A DNA stretch of 24,564 bases from an uncultured Clostridium sp. (GTDB lineage Bacteria; Bacillota; Clostridia; Lachnospirales; Lachnospiraceae), in the NCBI GenBank assembly GCA_902464345.1, contig CABQJA010000009.1, positions 1-24,564 on the forward strand. Reading direction: 5' to 3'. Below, one piece after another: positions 9,401-16,088 of this stretch. The notes beneath the pieces were generated by a model, which worked only from the letters and a program-made list of their open reading frames with translations, had not been told where the DNA came from and ran no database searches. Numbering within the stretch: the stretch's first letter is position 1; every line of letters starts with the position of its first letter. The translations under genes and the position numbers were made by a program.

Positions 9401-9884
9401 GGCAGGTCTGTTAAAAGATGGCGTATCAAGAGAATATGTGTATCATGGATTTGCAACCTCACAGGAATATACGAATATCTGTAATTCTTATGGCATCACA
9501 CGTGGCACGATCACATTAAAACAGGCACGGGACAAGAACATTAATCTGACCCGATTTGTAACAAGAATCTATGATAAGGCTCTGGCAAGAAGCTGGGATG
9601 AATCAGGATTAAATTACTGGTGCGGTCAGATTCAGAGCGGAGCAATGACTCCGACACAGGTTGCGGAAAACTTTATTTATGCTAAGGAATTTACCGATAA
9701 GCACTTAAGCAATACAGAGTATGTGAAGGTGCTCTATCGGACCTTTATGGGACGGGAAGCCGATAATGCCGGATTAAACTACTGGGTCGGCCGTCTGAAT
9801 AAGGGCGAGAGCCGCAAGACGGTGTTGAAGAGCTTCGCAGGATGTCCGGAGTTTAAGAATATTGTAAAGAGCTTCGGATTATAG
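6459..9884 (+). CDS. Secreted mosaic surface protein: Glu/Thr repeats, BspA-type LRRs, CAP domain, Ig-like, DUF4214
   Basis: 1141-residue secreted protein. A signal peptide covers residues 1-34 (KR start, hydrophobic core, VYA before EE). An acidic Glu/Thr stretch holds seven 13-residue repeats (about 125-215). From about 228 to 625 come some 13 BspA-type (LRR_5) repeats of the form TIGxxAFxxCxxLxxVxIPxxV. A CAP/SCP-like domain (about 645-770) shows HTRPD (696-700), AENIAAG (713-719) and GHRENIL (735-741), the conserved His/Glu signature. A Big_2-like Ig fold (about 815-895) leads to DUF4214 units (about 900-1141) with four D-x-x-G-L-x-Y-W motifs. ATG 6459 is chosen because AAAGGAGGAG precedes it and the signal peptide starts there. 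An upstream in-frame ATG at 6411 lies in the hairpin loop and is rejected. No LPXTG or transmembrane anchor is seen. Function, probably adhesion or wall-associated, is inferred. Confidence 0.9.
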   Translation: MKRHYLKQVIAATLSVAMILTTMPAAKDGTAVYAEELQESGNESENIDYSIMDTSEMIGEAVQNDRSASEAEVLTDAYIAPNGGTADMQAEEMPKAPQGYQLEGSTGEETVVTEDTEPEEETPATTEEVLTEEEASVTTEEVPTEEETSVTTEEVPTEEETSATTEEVPTEKETSATAEEVPIEEETSATTEEVPIEEETSVTTEEVITEEEQPVISATTVDMYPEVAGGTCGEKLTWSLSNGTLTIKGTGAMTEYSYDNRPWENDINSIKKVVIQNGVTTISPYAFYKCEKLQSVTIPQSVQTIGKILFAECAALKTVSLPAKVTTIPYACFANCTELQSIEMPGVTTIDDYAFQGLNMPSMQIGKKVTKISYLAFASARIKAYTVENGNPVYTSKNGVIYADKGKTLYAYPAGSTASSFAIPSGVTKIGDAAFISAKYLMAVTFPSSVKTLGASAFQGSGLRSVTIPDTVTSVDNFTFYEAGVKTVTFGKGLKTTAYEMFEKCRELETINFGGIQELDARTFAYCSSLENVTIPAGVKRIGNGTFGECWMLETVTIQGTLDCIPFQAFLNCSSLKNVVITGKVPDIYRASFLGCRSLKSITLPKTTTYVHPWAFETGTEIHCLNAAMKPFGKHGYRQLDTVSINGKYYYSKAYEVLDLVNRERAKNGLGKLYMNQELLETAMTRAGETAVCFSHTRPDSSLCFELNMDMSAENIAAGQTSAAAAMDSWMNSQGHRENILSKEVSNIGIGCFYHNGTYYWVQCFGTGSDSGNCKKPADASKTQTIQIADSTFSDASIGDGISFSFGEPKEYSYSMKLVPETTVLSKGQTTKVKVLLKNAGTDYWYATLNNSGITWSSSDQSTMAVSAGKVTAKKDGTATIKASLKYYSAKVNVGSKQLTKVEQFVSRLYTKCLKRSLDTDGLKYWNDMLVSKQKSGAEVGYGFVFSDEYKAKKTTDKQFITMLYQVFMDREPDQAGLTYWAGLLKDGVSREYVYHGFATSQEYTNICNSYGITRGTITLKQARDKNINLTRFVTRIYDKALARSWDESGLNYWCGQIQSGAMTPTQVAENFIYAKEFTDKHLSNTEYVKVLYRTFMGREADNAGLNYWVGRLNKGESRKTVLKSFAGCPEFKNIVKSFGL
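6831..7103 (+). repeat. Seven tandem 39-bp repeats inside the surface protein gene
   Basis: Units start at 6831, 6870, 6909, 6948, 6987, 7026 and 7065. Each encodes a 13-residue unit close to TTEEVPTEEETSV, and a degenerate copy lies at 6792-6830. Units differ by a few bases only, so copy number may vary between strains by slippage or recombination. The encoded stretch is acidic and probably forms an extended stalk after the signal peptide. Confidence 0.95.
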
Positions 9885-9890
9885 AAATAG

Positions 9891-9936
9891 AAACCGGGTT
9901 ATTATGTCAGGTGAAATGGCAGAATAACCCGGTTTT
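9891..9936 (+). terminator. Terminator-like hairpin after surface protein gene
   Basis: AAACCGGGTTATT (9891-9903) pairs perfectly with AATAACCCGGTTT (9923-9935), and the loop can add five more pairs. Only four T follow, so it is a moderate terminator. It starts 7 nt after the stop codon. Confidence 0.75.
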
Positions 9937-10024
9937 ATGAGTATAGAAGGAGGCTGTTGGCATAGTTCCGAGCCATCCGGTTTCCACTATACGAACCATT
10001 AAAAATATGGTAAAATACATTTCG

Positions 10025-10030
10025 TATAAT
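10025..10030 (+). promoter_or_regulatory. Candidate -10 box for the dCMP deaminase-tex operon
   Basis: An exact TATAAT in AT-rich DNA 35 nt before the start codon. No good -35 is seen at the usual distance, so this rests on the -10 alone. The rest of the 180-nt gap after the surface gene (9937-10024) holds a GTATAG/CTATAC pair (9941-9946, 9987-9992) and nothing else I can name. Confidence 0.4.
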
Positions 10031-10064
10031 TGAATGCAATATACTCTGCAAAGGAGGAATCTAT

Positions 10065-10550
10065 ATGGGAATGAAACGGACAGACTACATTGGCTGGGAT
10101 CAGTATTTTATGGGAATTGCACTGCTTTCCGCAGAGCGCAGTAAGGATCCGTCAACACAGGTAGGAGCCTGTATCGTAGATGAGAATAACCGGATTTTAT
10201 CCGTTGGTTATAATGGAATGCCATGTGGCTGTGATGATGATGAGATGCCGTGGGGGAAAGTTGGAAATGCACTGGATAACAAATACTTCTTTGTGTGCCA
10301 TGCGGAGCTGAATGCAATCTTAAATTACCGGGGAGGTTCTTTAAGAGGTGCCAAATGCTATTCCACATTATTCCCATGTAATGAATGTGCGAAGGCAATC
10401 ATTCAGAGCGGAATCAGAGAAATCATTTATTTGTCAGACAAATATGCAGATACAGAGGCAACAATCGCATCCAAGCGGATGTTCCGGATGGCCGGTGTGA
10501 AGTTCCGGGCATTTGAACCACAGGGCAAGACGATTACATTGCATATATAG
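10065..10550 (+). CDS. Deoxycytidylate (dCMP) deaminase
   Basis: 161-residue zinc enzyme that deaminates dCMP to dUMP, the substrate for thymidylate synthesis. The zinc site is the HAE motif at residues 79-81 (His ligand and catalytic Glu) and PCNEC at 104-108 (two Cys ligands). The GYNGMPCG segment (48-55) is typical of dCMP deaminases and argues against a tRNA adenosine or cytidine deaminase. Allosteric control by dCTP/dTTP is common in the family but is not proved here. AAGGAGG lies 7 nt before the ATG. Tex follows 64 nt downstream, separated by a small CACAGGC/GCCTGTG hairpin without a T run. Confidence 0.93.
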   Translation: MGMKRTDYIGWDQYFMGIALLSAERSKDPSTQVGACIVDENNRILSVGYNGMPCGCDDDEMPWGKVGNALDNKYFFVCHAELNAILNYRGGSLRGAKCYSTLFPCNECAKAIIQSGIREIIYLSDKYADTEATIASKRMFRMAGVKFRAFEPQGKTITLHI

Positions 10551-10614
10551 TAGAAATATCCACAGGCAATATAAACGCCTGTGAAAGAACATGAGAACCG
10601 GAGGAAAGAACAAC

Positions 10615-12756
10615 ATGGATATCACGAAGGTGATTGCTACAGAATTAGGAATTCGAACCAGTCAGGTAGAGGCTGTTATTAAATTGATCGATGAAGGAAA
10701 TACCATTCCGTTCATTGCGAGATACAGAAAGGAAGCACATGGCGGACTGAATGATGAGGTTCTGCGTAATCTGGACGAGCGGCTTACATATCTGCGTAAT
10801 CTGGAGGAACGGAAGGAAGCAGTCCTAAAGTCTATCGAGGAGCAGGAGAAGCTGACGCCGGAGCTGCAGAAGCAGATCGAGGAAGCAATGACATTGGTAG
10901 CAGTGGAGGATTTGTACCGCCCGTATAAGCAGAAGCGCAGAACCAGAGCGACCATAGCGAAAGAGAAGGGACTGGAAGGTCTGGCAAATATCATCTGGCT
11001 GCAGATGACGAAGCAGCCGATCGAAGAAGAAGCGAAGGCATATCTGAATGAAGAAAAGGGCGTTGCAAGTGTTGAGGATGCGATTCAGGGTGCGAAAGAT
11101 ATTTTGGCAGAAACCGTTTCGGATCAGGCACAGTACCGGACATGGATCCGGAACATTACCTGGAAGGAAGGTATCCTGACTTCGACCGCGAAGGATCCTG
11201 AGGCAGAATCCGTTTATGAGATGTATTATGATTTCCAGGAGGGGGTAGCTAAAATGGCAGGCTACCGGATCCTGGCGGTGAATCGTGGTGAGAAGGAGAA
11301 GATCCTGACGGTTAAACTTCAGGCACCGGAGGAGAAGATCCTGAATTATCTTGAGAAACAGGTGATTGTAAAGGATAATCCGGTAACAACTCCGATATTA
11401 AAGGATATTTGTGAGGACAGTTATCATCGTCTGATCGCAGATTCCATTGAGCGTGATATCCGAAATGAAATGACAGAGCATGCAGAGGACGGTGCCATCG
11501 AGGTATTCGGACAGAATCTGAATCAGCTTCTGATGCAGCCACCGATCGCCGGACAGGTTGTATTAGGCTGGGATCCTGCATTCCGTACCGGCTGCAAGCT
11601 GGCTGTTGTAGATGCAACCGGAAAGGTTCTGGATACGAAGGTAATCTATCCGACTGCACCACAGAATAAGATAGAAGAGTCGAAAAAGATCGTACATCAG
11701 CTGATCCGTAAATATGGAATCACTCTGATTTCCGTAGGAAACGGTACCGCATCACGGGAATCCGAGCAGGTGATCGTAGATCTGTTAAAGGAGATCAAAG
11801 AGCCGGTACAGTATGTAATTGTAAATGAAGCCGGAGCATCCGTATATTCAGCAAGTAAGCTGGCAACCGAGGAATTCCCGAATTTTGATGTCGGACAGCG
11901 GAGTGCGGCATCCATTGCCAGACGGATTCAGGATCCACTGGCTGAACTGGTAAAGATTGACCCGAAATCTATAGGTGTCGGACAGTATCAGCATGATATG
12001 AATCAGAAGAAGCTGGGGGATGCCCTGTCAGCAGTGGTGGAGGATTGTGTAAACCATGTCGGTGTAGACTTAAATACAGCATCTGTATCACTGCTTGAAT
12101 ATGTATCCGGCATTTCCAAGGCATTAGCGAAGAATATCGTAGCTTACCGGGAAGAGCATGGAAGCTTTAAGAACCGGAAGGAGTTGCTGAAAGTGGCGAA
12201 GCTTGGGCCGAAAGCATTTGAGCAGTGTGCCGGATTCATGCGGATATCCGGTGGAGAGAATCCGTTAGACGGAACCAGTGTTCATCCGGAGTCTTATGAG
12301 GCAGCGACAAAGCTGCTGACAAAGCTCGGTTATCATCTGGCAGACATTGCATCCGGCGGATTGATCGGGTTATCACTGGCTGCGAAGGATACAAAGACAT
12401 TATCCAAAGATCTGGATGTTGGTGAGATTACCTTAAAAGATATTATTCAGGAGCTTGAAAAGCCGGGCAGAGATCCACGGGATGAGATGCCGAAGCCGAT
12501 CCTGCGGTCCGATGTTATGGAGATGAAGGATTTAAAGGAAGGCATGATCTTAAAGGGAACCGTCCGGAATGTCATTGATTTCGGCGCATTCGTAGATATT
12601 GGTGTTCATCAGGACGGGCTGGTGCACATTTCACAGATGAGCGATAAGTTTATCAAACATCCGTTGGAAGTGGTCAGTGTCGGTGATATTGTAGAGGTTA
12701 AGATTTTGGGCGTGGATCTGCAGAAAAAGCGGATCCAGCTTACAATGAAGTTATAA
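10615..12756 (+). CDS. tex: Tex-family RNA-binding transcription accessory protein
   Basis: 713-residue cytoplasmic protein of the Tex/Spt6-like family, which binds nucleic acid and is linked to transcription and RNA handling. It begins with a helical N-terminal region (IPFIARYRKEAHGGL). A YqgF/RuvX-like RNase-H fold starts near GWDPAFRTGCKLAVVD (about residue 318). Helix-hairpin-helix segments lie around 490-550, and a C-terminal S1 RNA-binding domain (about 643-713) reads GTVRNVIDFGAFVDIGVHQD. The ATG at 10615 is preferred because GGAGG lies 10 nt upstream and family members start MDI. An ATG at 10591 has no ribosome binding site. Full length. Its exact biochemical role is unsettled across the family. 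Confidence 0.94.
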   Translation: MDITKVIATELGIRTSQVEAVIKLIDEGNTIPFIARYRKEAHGGLNDEVLRNLDERLTYLRNLEERKEAVLKSIEEQEKLTPELQKQIEEAMTLVAVEDLYRPYKQKRRTRATIAKEKGLEGLANIIWLQMTKQPIEEEAKAYLNEEKGVASVEDAIQGAKDILAETVSDQAQYRTWIRNITWKEGILTSTAKDPEAESVYEMYYDFQEGVAKMAGYRILAVNRGEKEKILTVKLQAPEEKILNYLEKQVIVKDNPVTTPILKDICEDSYHRLIADSIERDIRNEMTEHAEDGAIEVFGQNLNQLLMQPPIAGQVVLGWDPAFRTGCKLAVVDATGKVLDTKVIYPTAPQNKIEESKKIVHQLIRKYGITLISVGNGTASRESEQVIVDLLKEIKEPVQYVIVNEAGASVYSASKLATEEFPNFDVGQRSAASIARRIQDPLAELVKIDPKSIGVGQYQHDMNQKKLGDALSAVVEDCVNHVGVDLNTASVSLLEYVSGISKALAKNIVAYREEHGSFKNRKELLKVAKLGPKAFEQCAGFMRISGGENPLDGTSVHPESYEAATKLLTKLGYHLADIASGGLIGLSLAAKDTKTLSKDLDVGEITLKDIIQELEKPGRDPRDEMPKPILRSDVMEMKDLKEGMILKGTVRNVIDFGAFVDIGVHQDGLVHISQMSDKFIKHPLEVVSVGDIVEVKILGVDLQKKRIQLTMKL

Positions 12757-12816
12757 AAATCAGGGGAGAGATGGAGAAATATCAAATACAGCATAGAAGC
12801 AGAAGGAGAGAAACAG

Positions 12817-13422
12817 ATGATGCAGAGGGAATCAGATACAGAAGTTCAGGTAGAAAATCAGTCAGAATCACCGGTAACAGATGCACAGGCGGAAACAGAG
12901 GGGGTACGGATTTCCGTAGGCATGAAAGTAGGATATATGTATTCGTTTTTGATGCAGCATACCCACCGTTCATTTAAGGGGATTTTTGGCGTGTGCATCA
13001 GTGTGGCGGCATTGGCAGCATTTGCATTGTCCTTTGATGGAAGTGGAGATACAACACGCAAGGTGATCCTGCTGATCATAGGGCTCCTGTTTACGGTTGT
13101 AAATCCAATCATCCTGCTGATCAAGGCACAGCAGCAGGTATTGTTGTCGCCGGTATACAAGAATCCGTTAACATATCTTTTTACAGAAGACGGAATGACA
13201 GTCAGCCAGGGTGAACAGGAACAGTCATTAGCCTGGAATGCGATTCTGGAGGTGCGGAAAACGGCATCGGTACTGATCATATATACAGCTAAGAATACTG
13301 CGTCCATTCTCGCATATAAGGAAATGGGAGAGAAGAGGCAGGCTGTGGAAGAGATGATTGCAAGAGGCTGTAAAAAGGCGGGTATAACGAAGATCCCGGC
13401 ATCCATGGAAAAGGATGCTTAA
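12817..13422 (+). CDS. YcxB-like membrane protein of unknown function
   Basis: 201-residue protein with an acidic soluble N-terminus, two predicted membrane helices (about 55-73 and 83-104) and a cytoplasmic C-terminal half. The layout, two TM helices followed by a domain with FTEDGMTVSQGEQEQSLAWNAILEVRKT, resembles YcxB-like proteins, in which this domain is PH-like. This assignment is by pattern and not certain. AAGGAG lies 8 nt before ATG 12817; a second ATG follows directly at 12820. It sits 60 nt after tex and 25 nt before tsaE, probably in one transcript. No function can be stated. Confidence 0.8.
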   Translation: MMQRESDTEVQVENQSESPVTDAQAETEGVRISVGMKVGYMYSFLMQHTHRSFKGIFGVCISVAALAAFALSFDGSGDTTRKVILLIIGLLFTVVNPIILLIKAQQQVLLSPVYKNPLTYLFTEDGMTVSQGEQEQSLAWNAILEVRKTASVLIIYTAKNTASILAYKEMGEKRQAVEEMIARGCKKAGITKIPASMEKDA

Positions 13423-13447
13423 GTAGGATAGAATTGAGGACAGAACA

Positions 13448-13885
13448 TTGAGTGAAACAATAATAAAAAACAGTTACAGTGCAGAGGACACCTATCAGAT
13501 CGGATATCAGCTGGCGGCAAATGCAAAGCCGGGGGATGTGTTCTGCCTGATCGGAGATCTGGGCGTGGGAAAGACCGTGTTTTCGCAGGGGTTTGGTGCA
13601 GGACTTGGAATTGAGGAGCCGATCAACAGTCCAACCTTCACAATTGTGCAGGTATATGATGAGGGCCGGCTTCCGTTCTATCATTTTGACGTATACCGGA
13701 TTGCAGATGAAGATGAATTATTTGAAATTGGGTTTGAGGAGATGACGGATGGAGATGGTGTGTCTCTGATCGAGTGGGCCAATCTGATTCCGGGCAGTCT
13801 GCCGGAGCATTATACGGAGATTTTGATCGAAAAGGAATTAGAACAGGGATTTGATTATCGGAAGGTTTCGATTACCGGCCGATAA
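13448..13885 (+). CDS. tsaE: tRNA t6A biosynthesis ATPase TsaE
   Basis: 145-residue P-loop ATPase that works with TsaB and TsaD to make N6-threonylcarbamoyladenosine at position 37 of ANN-decoding tRNAs. Walker A is GDLGVGKT at 36-43, followed by the family marks NSPTF and FYHFDVYRI. The start is a TTG at 13448 with GAGGA 7 nt upstream. No in-frame ATG would leave the P-loop domain intact. The gene is followed 18 nt later by tsaB, and the two clearly form one unit with rimI. Confidence 0.95.
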   Translation: MSETIIKNSYSAEDTYQIGYQLAANAKPGDVFCLIGDLGVGKTVFSQGFGAGLGIEEPINSPTFTIVQVYDEGRLPFYHFDVYRIADEDELFEIGFEEMTDGDGVSLIEWANLIPGSLPEHYTEILIEKELEQGFDYRKVSITGR

Positions 13886-13903
13886 TAGATGGAGGAATGA
13901 GTT

Positions 13904-14650
13904 ATGAAGATATTGGCAATGGACAGTTCCGGACTGGTAGCATCTGCAGCGATTATTGAGGACGATGTAATGCGTGCGGAGTATACGATGAATTATAAGA
14001 AGACGCACTCACAGACTCTGCTGCCTATGATTGATGAAATTGTTAAAATGACGGAGACGGATTTAAATAGCATCGATGCAATTGCAGTAGCAGGCGGTCC
14101 GGGATCCTTTACCGGACTCCGAATCGGATCTGCAACCGCCAAGGGTCTTGGACTGGCACTCGATAAGCCGTTGGTCAGTGTGCCGACAGTGCAGGGATTG
14201 GCTTACAATTATCAGGGATTTACGCAGCTGATCTGCCCAATCATGGATGCCAGAAGAGGTCAGGTCTATACCGGTATCTATCGGTTCCATGGCAGAGATT
14301 GCGAGATCATAAAGGAGCAGTGTGCAATCTCAATCGAAGAACTGATGGAGGCACTGACGGAAGCATGGAGCGGGCAGCCGGAGCTGCCGCAGGAAGTAGT
14401 ATTTCTGGGAGATGGTGTGCCGGTGCATCAGAGCTATATTGAAGAATACTGGGAGAAATCAGAGAAGCAGGTATCCTTTGCACCACCGCATATGAATGGA
14501 CAGCGGGCAGGATCTCTTGCAATGTGTGCCATGCAGATGTATAAGGAAGGACGGACGGAAACGGCAGCAGAGCATCATCCGGATTATCTCCGACTGTCGC
14601 AGGCAGAACGTGAGAAAGCAGAGCGCGAGAAAGCGAAGAGCAGTGTGTGA
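13904..14650 (+). CDS. tsaB: tRNA t6A biosynthesis protein TsaB
   Basis: 248-residue protein of the ASKHA fold, an inactive relative and partner of TsaD in the t6A complex. It opens MKILAMDSSG, and the AVAGGPGSFTGLRIGSATAKG segment is the family hallmark. The C-terminal end is charged (repeated REKAE). GGAGG lies 8 nt before the ATG. It sits between tsaE and rimI, the usual order in Firmicutes, whereas tsaD lies about 7.9 kb downstream past an unrelated transporter module. Confidence 0.95.
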   Translation: MKILAMDSSGLVASAAIIEDDVMRAEYTMNYKKTHSQTLLPMIDEIVKMTETDLNSIDAIAVAGGPGSFTGLRIGSATAKGLGLALDKPLVSVPTVQGLAYNYQGFTQLICPIMDARRGQVYTGIYRFHGRDCEIIKEQCAISIEELMEALTEAWSGQPELPQEVVFLGDGVPVHQSYIEEYWEKSEKQVSFAPPHMNGQRAGSLAMCAMQMYKEGRTETAAEHHPDYLRLSQAEREKAEREKAKSSV

Positions 14651-14665
14651 TAAACAGGTGAGAGA

Positions 14666-15139
14666 ATGAAGAAGCAGGATATATGCGTCCGGGAAATGAC
14701 TCCGGCAGATGCTCATGTGGTGTTTGACATTGACCGGATATGTTTTTCGGAGGTCTGGAGTGAACAGATCTTTCTGGATTTATTTCAATATACGTCAAAC
14801 CATTATTATGTTGTGGAGCAGGGACATACATTGTGCGGCTTTGCCGGCATCAGTGTGGCAGGAGATACCGCAGACGTGATGAAGATTGGAGTGCTTCCGG
14901 AATATCGCAGGATGGGAGCAGCACAGCAATTATTGCAGATGCTTTTGGTCAAAGCAAAAGAAACCGGATGCGAGCAGGTTATGCTGGAGGTCCGGGAGTC
15001 CAATGCGGCAGCCAGACAGCTATACCGTAAAAATGAGTTTGAAGAGCTGGCAGTCCGGAAACAATACTATACGCAGCCGGTCGAGAATGGGATCGTGATG
15101 AACAGAAAATTGACAGATTTTTCTACTGTACGACAATAG
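14666..15139 (+). CDS. rimI: Ribosomal protein S18 N-acetyltransferase RimI
   Basis: 157-residue GNAT acetyltransferase; family members acetylate the N-terminal alanine of ribosomal protein S18. The acetyl-CoA segment MKIGVLPEYRRMGAA (72-86) matches GNAT motif A in the R-x-x-G-x-A form. The LEVRESNAAARQLYRKNEF stretch is the RimI signature. AGGTGAG precedes the ATG at 14666, 15 nt after tsaB. The tsaE-tsaB-rimI order supports RimI rather than a general GNAT. Substrate is inferred from the family. Confidence 0.92.
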   Translation: MKKQDICVREMTPADAHVVFDIDRICFSEVWSEQIFLDLFQYTSNHYYVVEQGHTLCGFAGISVAGDTADVMKIGVLPEYRRMGAAQQLLQMLLVKAKETGCEQVMLEVRESNAAARQLYRKNEFEELAVRKQYYTQPVENGIVMNRKLTDFSTVRQ

Positions 15140-15150
15140 TCATTTTCTTA

Positions 15151-15156
15151 TATAAT
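15151..15156 (+). promoter_or_regulatory. Candidate -10 box for the two-component/ABC operon
   Basis: Exact TATAAT, 48 nt before the small cysteine protein. A consensus TTGACA at 15110-15115 is 35 nt away, too far to pair with it, and pairs instead with the weak GACAAT at 15132-15137. The true promoter arrangement is therefore unclear. A regulated promoter with a poor -35, activated by the response regulator, would fit. Confidence 0.4.
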
Positions 15157-15204
15157 GATAGCAGATACTTACCATAGAGAATGTGACAGAAGCGAGGTTA
15201 TGAG

Positions 15205-15417
15205 ATGGAACAGATTCGGTGCAATTGCTGCGGACGGCTGTTAGGGCAGGGAGAACGTGCAGGAGAAGATTATCTGAAGGTAACAAAGGAGTGGGGATAT
15301 TTTTCTGAAAAGGATCTGGAGCTTCATGAATGGTATCTCTGTGAGAAATGTTATGATTCCCTGATTCAGGGATTTCAGATCCCGGTAAAGATTCAGACAA
15401 TAGAGGAAGTGTTATAG
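15205..15417 (+). CDS. Small four-cysteine (zinc-knuckle-like) protein of unknown function
   Basis: 70-residue protein not recognised by name. It has two Cys knuckles, C6-N-C-C9 followed by G, and C46-E-K-C49, spaced as in small zinc ribbons or rubredoxin-like folds, with Cys8 as an extra. The middle is charged and aromatic (KEWGYFSEKDLELHEWYL). There is no signal peptide or membrane segment, so it is cytoplasmic. A GAGG site lies 7 nt before the ATG. The stop ends 3 nt before the response regulator ATG, so the two are almost certainly cotranslated. A role in the two-component/ABC system is inferred from this position only. Confidence 0.75.
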   Translation: MEQIRCNCCGRLLGQGERAGEDYLKVTKEWGYFSEKDLELHEWYLCEKCYDSLIQGFQIPVKIQTIEEVL

Positions 15418-15420
15418 GAC

Positions 15421-16086
15421 ATGAAGCTGTTAGTGGTAGAGGACAATGAGACGATCCTTCTGGGACTGGAATATTTGTTGCGGGAGGAAGGATATGAGGT
15501 AGTATCGGTATCGAATTACCGGAAAGCAGAGGAACTGCTTGGACAGGATGTTTTTGATCTGATTCTGTTGGATATCACGCTTCCGGACGGAGACGGATAT
15601 GAGCTTTGTAGGAAGATCAAACATGAGCAGGATGTCCCGGTAATCTTCCTGACGGCAAAGGATGAGGAAAACGATGTGGTTCAGGGCTTTGAGCTTGGGG
15701 CGGATGATTATATCCAGAAGCCGTTCCGGAATCGGGAACTGATTTCCAGAATCCAGAATGTCCTTCGGAGAACCGGAAAAACATCCGGGATTTTACATTG
15801 TCAGTTTCTGAAGCTGGATACAGGAACAGGACTCGCCTATTCGCATGGAGAAGAGGTCGCACTTACGAAGCTGGAATATAGGATCTTAAGCAGTATGATG
15901 AGTCATCCGGGGAAGCTGTATACCAGAGAAGAGATATTGGCCGGAATCTGGGACCATGCCGGTAATTTTGTAAATGATAATACACTGACTGTAACCATGA
16001 AACGGCTTCGGGATAAAATCGGTGATAAGGACGGAAAGATCATAAAAACCGTACGTGGCATGGGCTATCGGATTGAGAAGGAATAG
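15421..16086 (+). CDS. OmpR/PhoB-family response regulator
   Basis: 221-residue DNA-binding response regulator. The receiver domain (1-115) has the acidic pair E7-D8, the phosphorylated Asp51 (LILLDITLPDGDGYE), Thr78 and Lys100 in YIQKPF. The winged-helix effector (about 125-220) ends GKIIKTVRGMGYRIE, typical of OmpR-type recognition helix and wing. The ATG follows the small cysteine gene by 3 nt and the kinase ATG comes 2 nt after the stop, so the three are translationally coupled. The likely targets are the downstream transporter genes, where an 11-bp tandem repeat lies. Confidence 0.95.
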   Translation: MKLLVVEDNETILLGLEYLLREEGYEVVSVSNYRKAEELLGQDVFDLILLDITLPDGDGYELCRKIKHEQDVPVIFLTAKDEENDVVQGFELGADDYIQKPFRNRELISRIQNVLRRTGKTSGILHCQFLKLDTGTGLAYSHGEEVALTKLEYRILSSMMSHPGKLYTREEILAGIWDHAGNFVNDNTLTVTMKRLRDKIGDKDGKIIKTVRGMGYRIEKE

Positions 16087-16088
16087 AC

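Noticed and set aside
9931..9997. Alternative pairing of the surface gene terminator with AACC at 9994-9997, as an antiterminator switch
   Set aside because: The pairing is only four to five bases, and the likely promoter of the next gene lies downstream of it.
10561..10583. CACAGGC/GCCTGTG hairpin as a terminator before tex
   Set aside because: Seven pairs without a following T run; tex has no clear promoter of its own, so readthrough is more likely.
15110..15156. TTGACA and TATAAT as one promoter pair
   Set aside because: They are 35 nt apart, about twice the normal spacing.
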